A stretch of DNA of 54,647 bases from CAYONQ01 sp964405375 (GTDB lineage Bacteria; Planctomycetota; Phycisphaerae; Sedimentisphaerales; Anaerobacaceae), in the NCBI GenBank assembly GCA_964405375.1, contig CAYONQ010000006.1:1-54647 (forward strand), written 5' to 3'. Made by a program: the position numbers and the translations under genes. Below, one piece after another: positions 8,652 through 17,580 of this stretch (the first letter of the stretch is position 1; every line of letters begins with the position of its first letter). Below the pieces are notes generated by a model. It made no database searches and was not told the origin of the DNA. It saw only the letters and a program-made list of their open reading frames with translations.

Positions 8652-10421
8652 TTAGTCGAACTGTATATCGGAAAGAACCAGCTCTACATTGCTGTTGCCG
8701 TTATAGGTATTGATTTGTGGCTGATATGCGACATTGAAAAATTCGTGGTCGAGCAGCTTTTTCTCCAGTGCCCCCATTCTGAAACCGATACAGCGGACCG
8801 AGCTGGTCCCGTCCGTTATTGCGAGCTGCAGATGGTTTGCCGCTGCGCCGACCCTTCTGGGAGCGGAGGTGAGACGGGCGCCTTTCGTTGCGAAAATCGG
8901 TTCTGGATTGCCCCTGCCAAAGGGGGCAAGCATCTGCAGCTCGGTGACTGTCTCTTTGTTGAACTGGCCAAGTGCCGCTGTCGCATCGATGTCCAGTTTA
9001 CCGACTATGTCCTCTGTGTTTAGATTTTGAAGGCAATAGGCCTCGAAGTCGGCTGTAAACGGGGCAATTTTTTCGGCTTCGATGGTTATTCCGGCAGCCA
9101 TTTTATGCCCGCCGAAGCTGATTAAGTGTTGTGAGCAGGCGTTGATGGCACTGAGTACGTCGAAACCTTCTATCGAGCGGGCGGAGCCGGCAGCAGTGCT
9201 GTTTGCCGTGCTAATCATAATCGTCGGGCGGTGGTATTTGTCCACTATTCGCGAGGCGACGATACCTATCACACCGCCGTGCCAATCTTCGCCGGCAAGC
9301 ACGATACTCTTTCGCCCCGGCTGGTCAAGACCGAGCTTCGTTATCATCTCGCAGGCCTGTTTGAATATCCTTCGCTCATGCTGTTGTCGCTTGCTGTTTT
9401 GCTCCTTTAGGTATTCGGCTATCTGCATCGCGCGAGTTCGGCTTTCGCCTGTCAGCAATTCCACCGCCAGCCGGGCGTGACCCATTCGCCCGGCTGCATT
9501 GAGCATCGGCGCAAGCCGGAAGCCGATTGTGTTGCTGTCAAGTCCCTGTCCCGTCAGCCCCGCCGATTCAATCAGGGCCTGAACGCCGCACAGCCCGCAA
9601 TCAGGCAGGGTCTTCAGTCCGTAGCTGGTCAGAATCCTGTTTTCACCTCTGATGTCCACGATGTCGGCTATGGTCCCCATAGCTGCCAGAGAGGTTGCGT
9701 TTATCATAAATTCACGCAATCCCGGCCCAAGTTTTTGTCCGGCGTTAACCCCGCCCCTCCGAGGGGCTGGGTTAAATTCGTTGGCAATCGCCCAAGCCAG
9801 CTTGAAGGCGACCATTGAGCCGGACGAATCCTGGTTGGGGTAGGATTCTTCCAGTGCAGGATGCACAATACCGGCCGCTTCGGGCAGGCGAGCGCCGGGC
9901 AGGTGATGGTCGGTTATTATCAGTTCAAGACCCAATTGCCCCGCAAGCTGGCTGCAGCTAAATGCTGTGATACCGCAGTCAACGGTGATTAAAAGTTTGG
10001 TGCCGGCTTCGGCCAGTGAGCGGACGGCCTCTTCGTTCAAGCCGTAACCTTCTTCGATGCGGTGCGGGATATAGTAATCAACATCGGCGCCAAGCAGTGT
10101 TAGAAGCTGCCACAGGATTGCAACACCGGTGATGCCATCAACGTCATAGTCGCCATAGACGGTGATTTTCTCCTTGTTTTTGACGGCCTGTTTTATTCGT
10201 TGGGCTGCGGCTTTGGCCCCGGGCATCTGCTCGGCGCTGATAAGTCCCGTCAGCTTTGGCCGAAGATATGTAGAGCCGGCGCGGGCGTCTGTTATTCCGC
10301 GATTGATTAGTACCTGCGCTAAAAGAGGCGAGACCTTCAGTGATTTAGCAAGTTGTCCGCAGCGGTCGTCCGCGGGCTGGATTATCCACCGTTTTTTTTG
10401 CGTCCCTGCAGAAAGTAGCAT
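8652..10421 (-). CDS. recJ: Single-stranded-DNA-specific 5'-3' exonuclease RecJ
   Basis: DHH-family nuclease acting in recombination and mismatch repair. Metal-binding motifs are present: DYDVDGITG, ITVDCGI and the signature ITDHHLPG, followed later by the DHHA1 region (SFGGHKMAAGI). At 589 residues it is normal length. Oddity: the segment FNPAPRRGGVNAGQK is encoded by a 31-base palindrome (9745-9775) that looks like an inserted repeat. It lies 78 bases upstream of murE on the same strand. Confidence 0.94.
   Translation of the reverse strand: MLLSAGTQKKRWIIQPADDRCGQLAKSLKVSPLLAQVLINRGITDARAGSTYLRPKLTGLISAEQMPGAKAAAQRIKQAVKNKEKITVYGDYDVDGITGVAILWQLLTLLGADVDYYIPHRIEEGYGLNEEAVRSLAEAGTKLLITVDCGITAFSCSQLAGQLGLELIITDHHLPGARLPEAAGIVHPALEESYPNQDSSGSMVAFKLAWAIANEFNPAPRRGGVNAGQKLGPGLREFMINATSLAAMGTIADIVDIRGENRILTSYGLKTLPDCGLCGVQALIESAGLTGQGLDSNTIGFRLAPMLNAAGRMGHARLAVELLTGESRTRAMQIAEYLKEQNSKRQQHERRIFKQACEMITKLGLDQPGRKSIVLAGEDWHGGVIGIVASRIVDKYHRPTIMISTANSTAAGSARSIEGFDVLSAINACSQHLISFGGHKMAAGITIEAEKIAPFTADFEAYCLQNLNTEDIVGKLDIDATAALGQFNKETVTELQMLAPFGRGNPEPIFATKGARLTSAPRRVGAAANHLQLAITDGTSSVRCIGFRMGALEKKLLDHEFFNVAYQPQINTYNGNSNVELVLSDIQFD
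9745..9775. repeat. Long GC-rich palindrome inside recJ
   Basis: TTAACCC-c-GCCCCTC, a one-base centre, then GAGGGGC-t-GGGTTAA. Two 7-bp perfect stems are separated by a single mismatch. A similar outer design (CCCC..CCCAGC / GCTGGG..GGGG followed by TTA) lies at 33982-34005. Confidence 0.8.
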
Positions 10422-10507
10422 TTGACTAAGACCTTACCTTGCCGATGTGCAAATCAAATCCTGACTGTGCGCATTATAGTGGCTCATTGAAGATTGTCAA
10501 ACCGAAT

Positions 10508-10531
10508 CCATAAACCACGTTGGGTTTATGG
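10508..10531. terminator. 9-bp hairpin between the MauE-like gene and recJ
   Basis: CCATAAACC and GGTTTATGG pair perfectly around a 6-base loop. Both neighbours are on the minus strand, so it could slow or process the transcript between them. No T tract follows, so it is not a classical intrinsic terminator. Confidence 0.4.
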
Positions 10532-10568
10532 CTTGATACCTCCCCCAAACGGCCCCGAGTGAAAATTG

Positions 10569-11561
10569 TTAGCCGCCGGTGGCCACTGCATCTAATATCT
10601 CGTCCAGCGTGGGGACTTGGGATTCCCAGGATTTAATCGCCGAGCCGTCGATTGTTACTACAATCAGCGGCGTTGTAATATACCATTTCTTGCTCGAATC
10701 CAGCCGGCCTGTCAGACAGGGTGTATCGGGTGGGATGGGACTGTCCTGCTGCGGGCCATAGGGGGGAATCTCGATAAACGCTATCTGTATCAGGCCCTCG
10801 CTGTCGGCCGGCAGTTCCCGGCTCATTTGGTCATACAGAGGTATCGCATCTCGGCATTCCGGGCAGTCCTCGTGATAGAATAATACGACTGCAATGCCCG
10901 ACCGCAGAGATTCGGCGATATCGATGTGCTCGAGTATCGGCCATTCTTCACCGGCTTCTTCCTGGTGTGTCGGTGTCCGGCTCGTTTGTTTTGTGCCGGT
11001 TTGCTGGTCGCTTGTCGGGTCTTTTTGCGTCCATTCTTCGGGTCTTACCACTTCGTACCTGTTCGTTTTATCGGGCGGCTTGTTGAATATCAGAACGGGT
11101 ATGATGACCACCATAAGGATAAATGTCGGTACAGCGACGCCGAAGAAGTGCGCCGCCTTTGGCCACGGCGGCGGCAATAGCTTCGCACCCTTAGGCCGAA
11201 AAATCAAAAGCCCCAGAAAAAGCGTTATATCAATGCACGAAAGCGTTATCCACGGGTCAACATCGACCGGCCCGAAACAGCCGCAGGACTCTTCCCCGGC
11301 GAGCCCCTTCTGCAGCGTTACTATTATGAATACCGCGAAGGCCAGCAGCGCCACCACCCAGGCCGCCTTCCTGAACAGTCCGCTCAAAAGCCATATCCCC
11401 AACCCTAATTCCAGCGGTATCTGGATTAAGAAAAACTCCCAGGACTCCCAGAAACCGGCGCTGATAATCGGCTCGGTGAGCAACTGGTAAATCTTCAGCC
11501 CAGCGGCGATGATAAGAATAACGCCCGTCACCGCCGTTACTATTCTGTTGACTGTTTCCAT
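10569..11561 (-). CDS. MauE/DoxX-like membrane protein fused to thioredoxin-like domain
   Basis: The first 125 residues form four hydrophobic helices with the motif SCGCFGPVDVDPW (about 92-104), typical of MauE/DoxX-like proteins thought to handle disulfide redox chemistry. A further helix lies near 140-160. After a polar linker (160-210) comes a thioredoxin-like segment with AVVLFYHEDCPECRDA, giving a CPEC active-site motif at Cys233 and Cys236. This suggests a membrane protein carrying electrons to or from a periplasmic thiol domain. The function is inferred. It lies 95 bases downstream of the transglutaminase-like lipoprotein gene on the same strand. Confidence 0.7.
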   Translation of the reverse strand: METVNRIVTAVTGVILIIAAGLKIYQLLTEPIISAGFWESWEFFLIQIPLELGLGIWLLSGLFRKAAWVVALLAFAVFIIVTLQKGLAGEESCGCFGPVDVDPWITLSCIDITLFLGLLIFRPKGAKLLPPPWPKAAHFFGVAVPTFILMVVIIPVLIFNKPPDKTNRYEVVRPEEWTQKDPTSDQQTGTKQTSRTPTHQEEAGEEWPILEHIDIAESLRSGIAVVLFYHEDCPECRDAIPLYDQMSRELPADSEGLIQIAFIEIPPYGPQQDSPIPPDTPCLTGRLDSSKKWYITTPLIVVTIDGSAIKSWESQVPTLDEILDAVATGG

Positions 11562-11656
11562 AAATGATAATTTTACAAAATTTCTTTGCGATTTTCAAAC
11601 CGCTTTCGATTAGCACACTCAGGTTCCGCGTATATTTTTGTGCTCAAGGGCTGAAT

Positions 11657-13567
11657 TTATTCGTTGATTTTAAACTGCCAGATGTCACTGAAGTTACTCC
11701 AGGCACCCCAGTCGTCCTTAGCTCTAACCCGCCAGTAGTAGGTTCTGCCTTTAACGAGCCAGCCGGCAGGCATTTCCCACTGCGGCTGTGATGAAAAGGT
11801 TATACGGTCAAAATTAGGCGAGACCGGCAGCAGCATATCCGAACGGGAACTGACCTGGATATGATAATTGGCGATAGAGCCGTCGATGTCTTTTGCCGAC
11901 TGCCAGACGAGCTGGTTTAACGATTCCAGCCCAACACTGCTGCCGTCAGCCGGCGAAACCGGCCCGGCCGGCGGAGCCGGCGGCGTGGTATCGGAACTCT
12001 CGACCCAGCCGTGGGTAATCCGGACACGACGGCCTTGCTTCGACTGGTCGCGGTAAACAACCTTGTTCGCTCCCGCCGACAGGGACGGAAGTGATGTCGC
12101 CGCCATTTGAACGTCCGTTTCAATGTAAAGCCCGTTGATAGTGACATCATCCGGTGATTGGGATGCGTGAAGCTCAAACTTCACGTAATAATCGTAAATC
12201 GCCGCTGTCGGTTTTGGATTCAAGGCCTTATCGATAGCAACACGGCCTTCAAGCCAGCCTGTATCCTTCGCCGACCAAACCTCTATCCAGTCGCTGTCGT
12301 GAACCGATACGTAGATTCGACAGGTATCATCGGTGCTCTTGCGGAAGAATTTGCCGCCCACGACGCCGCCGACAATCGGATAAGGTGAGCTTACCTTGTA
12401 GATGACGGAGCCGGGCCATTCGACCGCCTCGGGGTGCAGCTTGGCGTCTTCGGTGCCGGAACCGATGGAGACGATGTTAAGCTCTGTGACAATGCCTCTG
12501 CGAAAGACGGCGCCGTCGAGGCGGGGCTGATAGATTATTTTGCCGTTGGCAAGCTGATACGGAAGCAGGCCTTCGGGCCTTTCCGGCTTGATGTTTCGGG
12601 GGTTGTAGCCACAGCGGTATTTGCCGATATGGTCCCAGCGGCGGATGAATTTCTCGCCGGGCCGAAGTGTCATTGCCATCGTGCTAAGCCACTGCTCGAC
12701 CGGCATAATGTGCGGCGGATAGATTTGCTTATAGCCGCTGCCGCGATGCTTTACCTCCGTGGCTGCGAAGCCGCCCTCGATTGTGCGGTCGGCAAGGTCA
12801 GGGTTGTTATGCACCGTCCTGAAGGATGCGATGGTCGTGTTGTCGGGCTCGAGATAGAAGGAGTTCTGCTCGGGGTCGAAGAGGTACCAGCCATTGTCGT
12901 ACCAGGCCTCGGCGACGCAGTGTGCGCCGTATCTGTCCGGCGGGTTCAGCCAGGTCGTTCGTGCAACCAGGCCGGCGTGGCGGGCCAGAATTACAAAGTT
13001 CGTCGCCGCATACTGACAGCCGCTGCAATAATAAGAATTGACCGCCTTAACGGGATTGGCCCGCTCCTTGTAGGTATTGCGCGACGGATGAGAACTGTCC
13101 TCGGGGACCTCAGGGCCGGGCCGCCTGTCGTTCTCGTGGGCCCGCAGCTCGACGTTCGAGATAAAAATGAATATCGCCATCGCTTTTTCGGCGTCGGTCA
13201 TACCCGGCTTTAAGATGCCTGCGAGGATATCGTCAGCCGAGAACCAGTTGCGTTGGTTATTGACGACTATTCGGGGATTTATAATGTCGGTATCGCCGAT
13301 GTTCTCGATGATGAGATACTTATTCGGCTGAAACTTGCTTTCTATACGCTTAAAGCCGAGATAGGTGTCAAAGTAACCAGCCGTATTGAACTCATCGAGT
13401 GTCCCGCCAAGTGTTATCTCGTAGCTGTGTGTGCCGGCTGTTATCAGCTCGACGTGCTCGTTGGCTGCTTTCTCAGGCTCGGCCTCGGTGACAGCACCAC
13501 CGCAGCCAAAAATAAGAATGCCCAGAGAAACAAGGCCGACCGTCAGTATCGTTTGTCCTGTTCTCAT
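11657..13567 (-). CDS. Transglutaminase-like domain lipoprotein
   Basis: Predicted exported lipoprotein: the signal peptide ends at a lipobox (ILIFGC, Cys22). A transglutaminase-like core follows, with the Cys region YCSGCQYAATNF (Cys184 best placed), His216 in YGAHCVAEAW and Asp231 in LFDPEQN, so the Cys-His-Asp triad is intact. A beta-rich region follows, and the C-terminal about 100 residues look like a fibronectin type III module (PAPPAGPVSPADGS ... YYWRVRAKDDWGAWS). The ATG has a GGAGG-type ribosome site upstream. The substrate is unknown; peptide cleavage or cross-linking outside the cytoplasm are both possible. Confidence 0.75.
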   Translation of the reverse strand: MRTGQTILTVGLVSLGILIFGCGGAVTEAEPEKAANEHVELITAGTHSYEITLGGTLDEFNTAGYFDTYLGFKRIESKFQPNKYLIIENIGDTDIINPRIVVNNQRNWFSADDILAGILKPGMTDAEKAMAIFIFISNVELRAHENDRRPGPEVPEDSSHPSRNTYKERANPVKAVNSYYCSGCQYAATNFVILARHAGLVARTTWLNPPDRYGAHCVAEAWYDNGWYLFDPEQNSFYLEPDNTTIASFRTVHNNPDLADRTIEGGFAATEVKHRGSGYKQIYPPHIMPVEQWLSTMAMTLRPGEKFIRRWDHIGKYRCGYNPRNIKPERPEGLLPYQLANGKIIYQPRLDGAVFRRGIVTELNIVSIGSGTEDAKLHPEAVEWPGSVIYKVSSPYPIVGGVVGGKFFRKSTDDTCRIYVSVHDSDWIEVWSAKDTGWLEGRVAIDKALNPKPTAAIYDYYVKFELHASQSPDDVTINGLYIETDVQMAATSLPSLSAGANKVVYRDQSKQGRRVRITHGWVESSDTTPPAPPAGPVSPADGSSVGLESLNQLVWQSAKDIDGSIANYHIQVSSRSDMLLPVSPNFDRITFSSQPQWEMPAGWLVKGRTYYWRVRAKDDWGAWSNFSDIWQFKINE

Positions 13568-13595
13568 AACGTTTTCCTCCTGTTTGTAAACCTTT

Positions 13596-13741
13596 TAATA
13601 CTCAAACTGACCGATGGCCAGTTTGAAAATGCAAAAATCAAAGTGCAAAACGCAAAATTGCGGAATGTATTGTCAAAAATCGACTTACATTTAACATTTG
13701 CTACCTGTGGCAGAGCTACAAATCGGTCAGTTTGAGTTAAT
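13596..13741. mobile_element. MITE-like element with 16-bp terminal inverted repeats (copy B, complete)
   Basis: The element spans 13600-13737 (138 bp). It begins ACTCAAACTGACCGAT and ends with the exact reverse complement. TAAT is present immediately on each side (13596-13599 and 13738-13741), as expected of a target duplication. The interior has a heptamer-like run (CAAAAAT, CAAAGTG, CAAAACG, CAAAATT) and no coding capacity. The left end can fold on itself (CAAACTG/CAGTTTG). Partial copies lie at 1-55, 36132-36243 and 54494-54647. Confidence 0.8.
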
Positions 13742-13790
13742 AATACATACGCTTATCATACCAGAAAGGGCGTTGAAATATAAATCATTT

Positions 13791-14552
13791 TCAAACCCTC
13801 ATATACAGGCCGCCGTTTACGGCGATATATTCGCCGGTGATGAACCCAGCCGCTTCGGAGGCGAGGAACAGTATTGCCTTTGCCACGTCTTCAGCGGTGC
13901 CGTTTCTGCCTAAAGGCGTCTGTTCGGCAACGGCTTTTTTTCGCTCGGGGCTGCTGAACCTTTCGTGAAACCGTGTCTCGATAAGACCCGGCAGGACACT
14001 GTTGACGCGGATGCCGTAAGGTGCGAACTCTTTTGCCATAGCGATAGTTTCGGTGGCAACCGCCGCCTTTGCCCCTGCGTACATTCCCGCGCCGGGGCCT
14101 CCGCCGTGATGGCCGGCGACCGAGCCGATATTGACGATGTTGCCCCTGCTTTTCTTTAGAAAGGCCAGAGCGGCCTTGGTCGCCAAAAAGATGCTGCGGA
14201 CGTTGGTGGCGTATACATCGTCGTGATACTTCACGGTGCCGTGCTCGAACGGCTGTCTTTCGATAAGCGAGCCGGCGTTATTAACAAGGACGTCAATCCC
14301 GCCGGCGGTGCCGGCAAAGCGCTCAATCATTTTGCCGACCTGTCCTTCTTTGCGCATATCCGCCCGCAGCAGGACACCGTCGCTGTATTTTTTAACTTCT
14401 TTGAGTGTATTTTCACCGCCGGTTTTGGTTTGAAAATAATGGACGCCGACGAAGCAGCCCTGCTTGGCGAACTCAATCGCCGTCGCCTGCCCAATCCCGC
14501 TCGAAGAACCGGTTACCAAAACCTTTTTACCTTTAAGATCTGAGTAAGTCAC
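13791..14552 (-). CDS. Short-chain dehydrogenase/reductase (FabG-like)
   Basis: NAD(P)-dependent oxidoreductase of the classical SDR family. The Rossmann glycine motif TGSSSGIG is at residues 15-22, NNAGS near 90, catalytic Ser in NIGSVAGHHG and the YxxxK motif in MYAGAKAAV. The C-terminus GFITGEYIAVNGGLYM is typical of 3-oxoacyl-ACP reductase-like members. A GTG start is used and no strong ribosome site is visible. Substrate is unknown; it is not next to fatty-acid genes, so a true FabG role is not supported. Confidence 0.85.
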   Translation of the reverse strand: MTYSDLKGKKVLVTGSSSGIGQATAIEFAKQGCFVGVHYFQTKTGGENTLKEVKKYSDGVLLRADMRKEGQVGKMIERFAGTAGGIDVLVNNAGSLIERQPFEHGTVKYHDDVYATNVRSIFLATKAALAFLKKSRGNIVNIGSVAGHHGGGPGAGMYAGAKAAVATETIAMAKEFAPYGIRVNSVLPGLIETRFHERFSSPERKKAVAEQTPLGRNGTAEDVAKAILFLASEAAGFITGEYIAVNGGLYMRV

Positions 14553-14597
14553 TTTAGATTACCACGGATAGCGTAAAACATAATATTTCAGGATGCG

Positions 14598-15470
14598 TTA
14601 TGTGATTTCAGCCAATGTCTGGGCAATTTCGTTTGCCTCGACCATTTTTATTTCTACCTTATTGAAAAGGTTGCCAGTTTCTTTCTGTAATCTGTTCAAT
14701 GCTATTTTGCAATAATAAGGGTCTATCTCCACACCTATACTGTTTCTGTCGGATTTGATAGAGGCCAGTACCGTTGTGCCTGTACCGCAAAACGGGTCGA
14801 CAACGGTGTCCCCGTAGAAAGAAAACATTCTTACGAGACGATATGAAAGTTTTAAAGGGAATGGTGCAGGATGCTCTCTGGTGGAAGCACCGCTGATATT
14901 CCAGAACTGTTGAAACCACTTATTGTATTCTTCTTTTGATATTCTGCTAAGCCGTCTTTGTTTTTGGGTTGGCCGACGATATCCCCCCGGCTTTCTTTGC
15001 ATCAAAATAAATTCTATGTCATTCTTGATGATGGCATTAGGCTCGTATGGTTTGCCGAAAAATTTTGTGCCGTTGTTTACTTCGTAGTTTGCGTTTGCGA
15101 TTTTGTGCCAGATGATTGGGTTAAGATTGTCAAAACCAATTTTTTGACATGATACAACTATGTCGGCGTGTAACGGCACCACTACGTGCCGACCGTGCTT
15201 TCGACGCGACAGGCAAACATCACCTACAACACATACAAGACGACCTCCTGGAACAAGGATACGATAGCATTCTTTCCATACCTTGAGTAATTCTGCTGTA
15301 AATGTCTCGTAATCTTCAATATGCCCGAGTTGCCCAGGTTGTTCTCTGTAGCGTTTGAGAGACCAGTAAGGTGGAGAGGTAACAATCAGATGAACGCTTT
15401 CATCCGCGATGAAAGAAAGGTCTCTTGCGTCTCCACGGACCAGAATGTGGCTTTTAATTTGGTCTTTCAC
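14598..15470 (-). CDS. Type II DNA methyltransferase (beta class, likely N4-cytosine)
   Basis: Amino-methyltransferase with motif IV TSPPYW at residues 31-36 before motif I DPFCGTGTT at 225-233, the order of beta-class enzymes. The SPPY form favours N4-methylcytosine, although N6-adenine cannot be excluded. A 290-residue protein is normal for a stand-alone modification enzyme. Its ATG overlaps the stop of the upstream gene by 4 bases. That neighbour looks like a restriction endonuclease, so this is probably its protective partner. Confidence 0.88.
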   Translation of the reverse strand: MKDQIKSHILVRGDARDLSFIADESVHLIVTSPPYWSLKRYREQPGQLGHIEDYETFTAELLKVWKECYRILVPGGRLVCVVGDVCLSRRKHGRHVVVPLHADIVVSCQKIGFDNLNPIIWHKIANANYEVNNGTKFFGKPYEPNAIIKNDIEFILMQRKPGGYRRPTQKQRRLSRISKEEYNKWFQQFWNISGASTREHPAPFPLKLSYRLVRMFSFYGDTVVDPFCGTGTTVLASIKSDRNSIGVEIDPYYCKIALNRLQKETGNLFNKVEIKMVEANEIAQTLAEIT

Positions 15471-16285
15471 GCTGACGCCTCCAGTATTGACAAAAGTAAT
15501 CTTACCGCATTTTCCACGGAATCTTTTGCTTCAGAGGCAAAGACCACGCCATCTATATAATCGGAGCGCAATCGGCTTTGAATGTTAACGTGTTCATCTA
15601 TGAATGGATAGTAAACAACAACTCCAAACTTACTTTTCGGACAAATAGAGTTTAATTTTGCTGCCTTATTTACAATTTCATCGCATCTTTTATGAATATC
15701 ACGTCTTGCTTCGATTCGCTTAATGTCTATTCCTGCATTTATTTCACCGGCCTCAGGAGTAGCTGCATCTAATTCAAATTCATCTTCTCCGACCTTGAAC
15801 TTTCTTTTCTTATATGAGGTCTTGCCGTATTTGTTCAGACTTTCAACAACAAGCTTCTCCCAACGTCCCTTGCTCTTTCTTATTTCCTTGTCGATGAAGG
15901 CAATTTTATCAATCTGCGTGAGGGAAGGAATTTCCACATAATCAGGAAGAAATGGTTTGATATATCCTGCTATTATCCTGGCTTGGTCTTCGCCAAGTCT
16001 TGGATTGTATGTATCGACATTTTTAATTGACAAGTCTCTTTCAATAGCACGCCCAGCAATGTTACAGATAGCTAAAAGGGACTTTAGAATTAAGGGATAG
16101 CGGATAATAGCTTCTGCAAGGTCAAAAGCCGACATGCCCGAAAATACGACTACTTCGACTTGGCGTTTTTCTATGAAACGAGAAAAAGCCTCGCGTAAAG
16201 CCGTTTCTACGGTCTTTATCCTTGCTTGCGCATCCTTTTTCACCCAACCGATGTAATCAGCATGACTTCCATATCTGTCAGACAA
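15467..16285 (-). CDS. Putative type II restriction endonuclease
   Basis: 272 residues, no family recognised with certainty. A PD-(D/E)xK-like arrangement is visible: Glu143 in RWEKLVVESL, Asp173 in FELDAAT and Asp187-Ile-Lys189 in GIDIKR. This would be the catalytic core of a restriction enzyme. Support comes from context: the stop overlaps the start of a DNA methyltransferase by 4 bases. The TTG start has AGGAG 9 bases upstream. The recognition site is unknown. Confidence 0.65.
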   Translation of the reverse strand: MSDRYGSHADYIGWVKKDAQARIKTVETALREAFSRFIEKRQVEVVVFSGMSAFDLAEAIIRYPLILKSLLAICNIAGRAIERDLSIKNVDTYNPRLGEDQARIIAGYIKPFLPDYVEIPSLTQIDKIAFIDKEIRKSKGRWEKLVVESLNKYGKTSYKKRKFKVGEDEFELDAATPEAGEINAGIDIKRIEARRDIHKRCDEIVNKAAKLNSICPKSKFGVVVYYPFIDEHVNIQSRLRSDYIDGVVFASEAKDSVENAVRLLLSILEASA

Positions 16286-16379
16286 CAGTTAATTCTCCTA
16301 CACTTTTTTCCGGTTGATTAGAGTTTTGTTAAATACATTTGGGTTATTTGTTTATACTGTTATACTCGCTTCTCTGCAA

Positions 16380-17408
16380 TTATGTTTTTTCTTCTGGTTC
16401 GCCTTGTATTTGGGTGAGTTGTAGGCCGAAGCGGTCGAGTTTTTTCTGGCCTTCATCGTATTGACCGTAGGCGTTTCGCAGATGTCTGCCGAGAATCTCC
16501 CAGCTGGTGCCGAAATCAGCAAAAGAGGCATTAAGCCGTTTTAAGTTTTGGCGGATTTCGGCGGCCTGTTTTTCTATCTGCAGGCCGTGCAGGCCCATCG
16601 CCACCGTCATCAGATACGCATACAGCAAATTCGGGCTTACCGGTATCACCTTTTTGTCTAATGCGTGCTGGGAGATGTCCTGCGTTTCGCCGGTATATTT
16701 TACAATCGTTTCGTAATAGACGTTCTCGGCCGGTATGTACATCAAGGCAAAATCCAGCGTTCCCTCGGCAGGCCTGATATAATCAGAAGCAATTTTATCA
16801 ATATGAGCCGTTACGTCTTTGAGAAACTGTTTGCGAAGCTTTATTTTTTCCTCATCAGTTTCTGCCTTTACAACCGCCTCGAAGCCCGGCAGCGGGAACT
16901 TCGCATCGACGGGCACGCAGTAATCAGCCATCTTGATTAGGGCATCGACCATTTTGCCGTCCCTGAAGGTATATTGCAGTTCGTAGCTGTCTTTCGGCAG
17001 GACCTGGGAAAGCAAATGCTCTAATGACCATTCGCCCATCTGGCCGCGAAGCTTGGGGCTGGCTAATATATCCTGCAGCCGTCTTACCTCGGTGCCGAGA
17101 AGCAGCATCTGCCTGTTTGTGCCCTGAAGCTCGCCTATCTGCGTATTTAGCTGACTGAGCACCTTCTGGCTGGATTGCACGCTCTCGGTGAGGGTGCTTT
17201 GGCCGAGCTGCAGTGATTTCTGCAGATTTTCTGAGGTTTTGTCCTGAGCGGCCCTTACGGCCTCAAGCTGCTGGGCGAGCAGTGCGATGGCGCCGGCCTG
17301 GCCGGCTGATTCCCGTCTGCCGGCAAAACCGGCGACAAGCAGCCAGACCAACAGCCCAACCACGACCAGAATCAGGACCAAACCCGCAGCGACTAAAATT
17401 AATTCCAT
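16380..17408 (-). CDS. rmuC: RmuC-family DNA recombination protein
   Basis: Membrane-anchored protein linked in E. coli to limiting certain DNA rearrangements. An N-terminal transmembrane segment (ILVAAGLVLILVVVGLLVWLL) is followed by a coiled coil to about residue 115, then the RmuC nuclease-like domain. That domain holds the typical RGQMGEWSLEHLL, VPVDAKFPLPGF, DFALMYIPAENVY and VSPNLLYAYLMTVAMGL. AAGGATAA just before the ATG serves as ribosome site. It is monocistronic or the first gene of the restriction-modification strand. Confidence 0.92.
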   Translation of the reverse strand: MELILVAAGLVLILVVVGLLVWLLVAGFAGRRESAGQAGAIALLAQQLEAVRAAQDKTSENLQKSLQLGQSTLTESVQSSQKVLSQLNTQIGELQGTNRQMLLLGTEVRRLQDILASPKLRGQMGEWSLEHLLSQVLPKDSYELQYTFRDGKMVDALIKMADYCVPVDAKFPLPGFEAVVKAETDEEKIKLRKQFLKDVTAHIDKIASDYIRPAEGTLDFALMYIPAENVYYETIVKYTGETQDISQHALDKKVIPVSPNLLYAYLMTVAMGLHGLQIEKQAAEIRQNLKRLNASFADFGTSWEILGRHLRNAYGQYDEGQKKLDRFGLQLTQIQGEPEEKT

Positions 17409-17528
17409 TCATTTATCCTTAAAAAGTATGTTGATTATAGATTTTCTTTGTCGCTGCGTCAAAGGCCAATACCAATCGCTGAATGGACGGCAAATAATCC
17501 TTGATATAGCCGCTCGATTCATATATCG

Positions 17529-17556
17529 TTGGTAGTTCCAAAAGTAAAACTATACA
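17529..17556 (+). promoter_or_regulatory. Possible sigma70 promoter for the sulfatase
   Basis: TTGGTA, 16 bases, then TATACA, placing the start of transcription about 18 bases before the sulfatase ATG. The match is only moderate. Confidence 0.35.
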
Positions 17557-17580
17557 TCTAAAATCTCGGAGATACCAAAA

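Noticed and set aside
12434..13213. 259-residue open frame on the plus strand
   Set aside because: It lies wholly opposite the transglutaminase lipoprotein gene, whose catalytic triad and signal peptide are clear. It shows no domain of its own.
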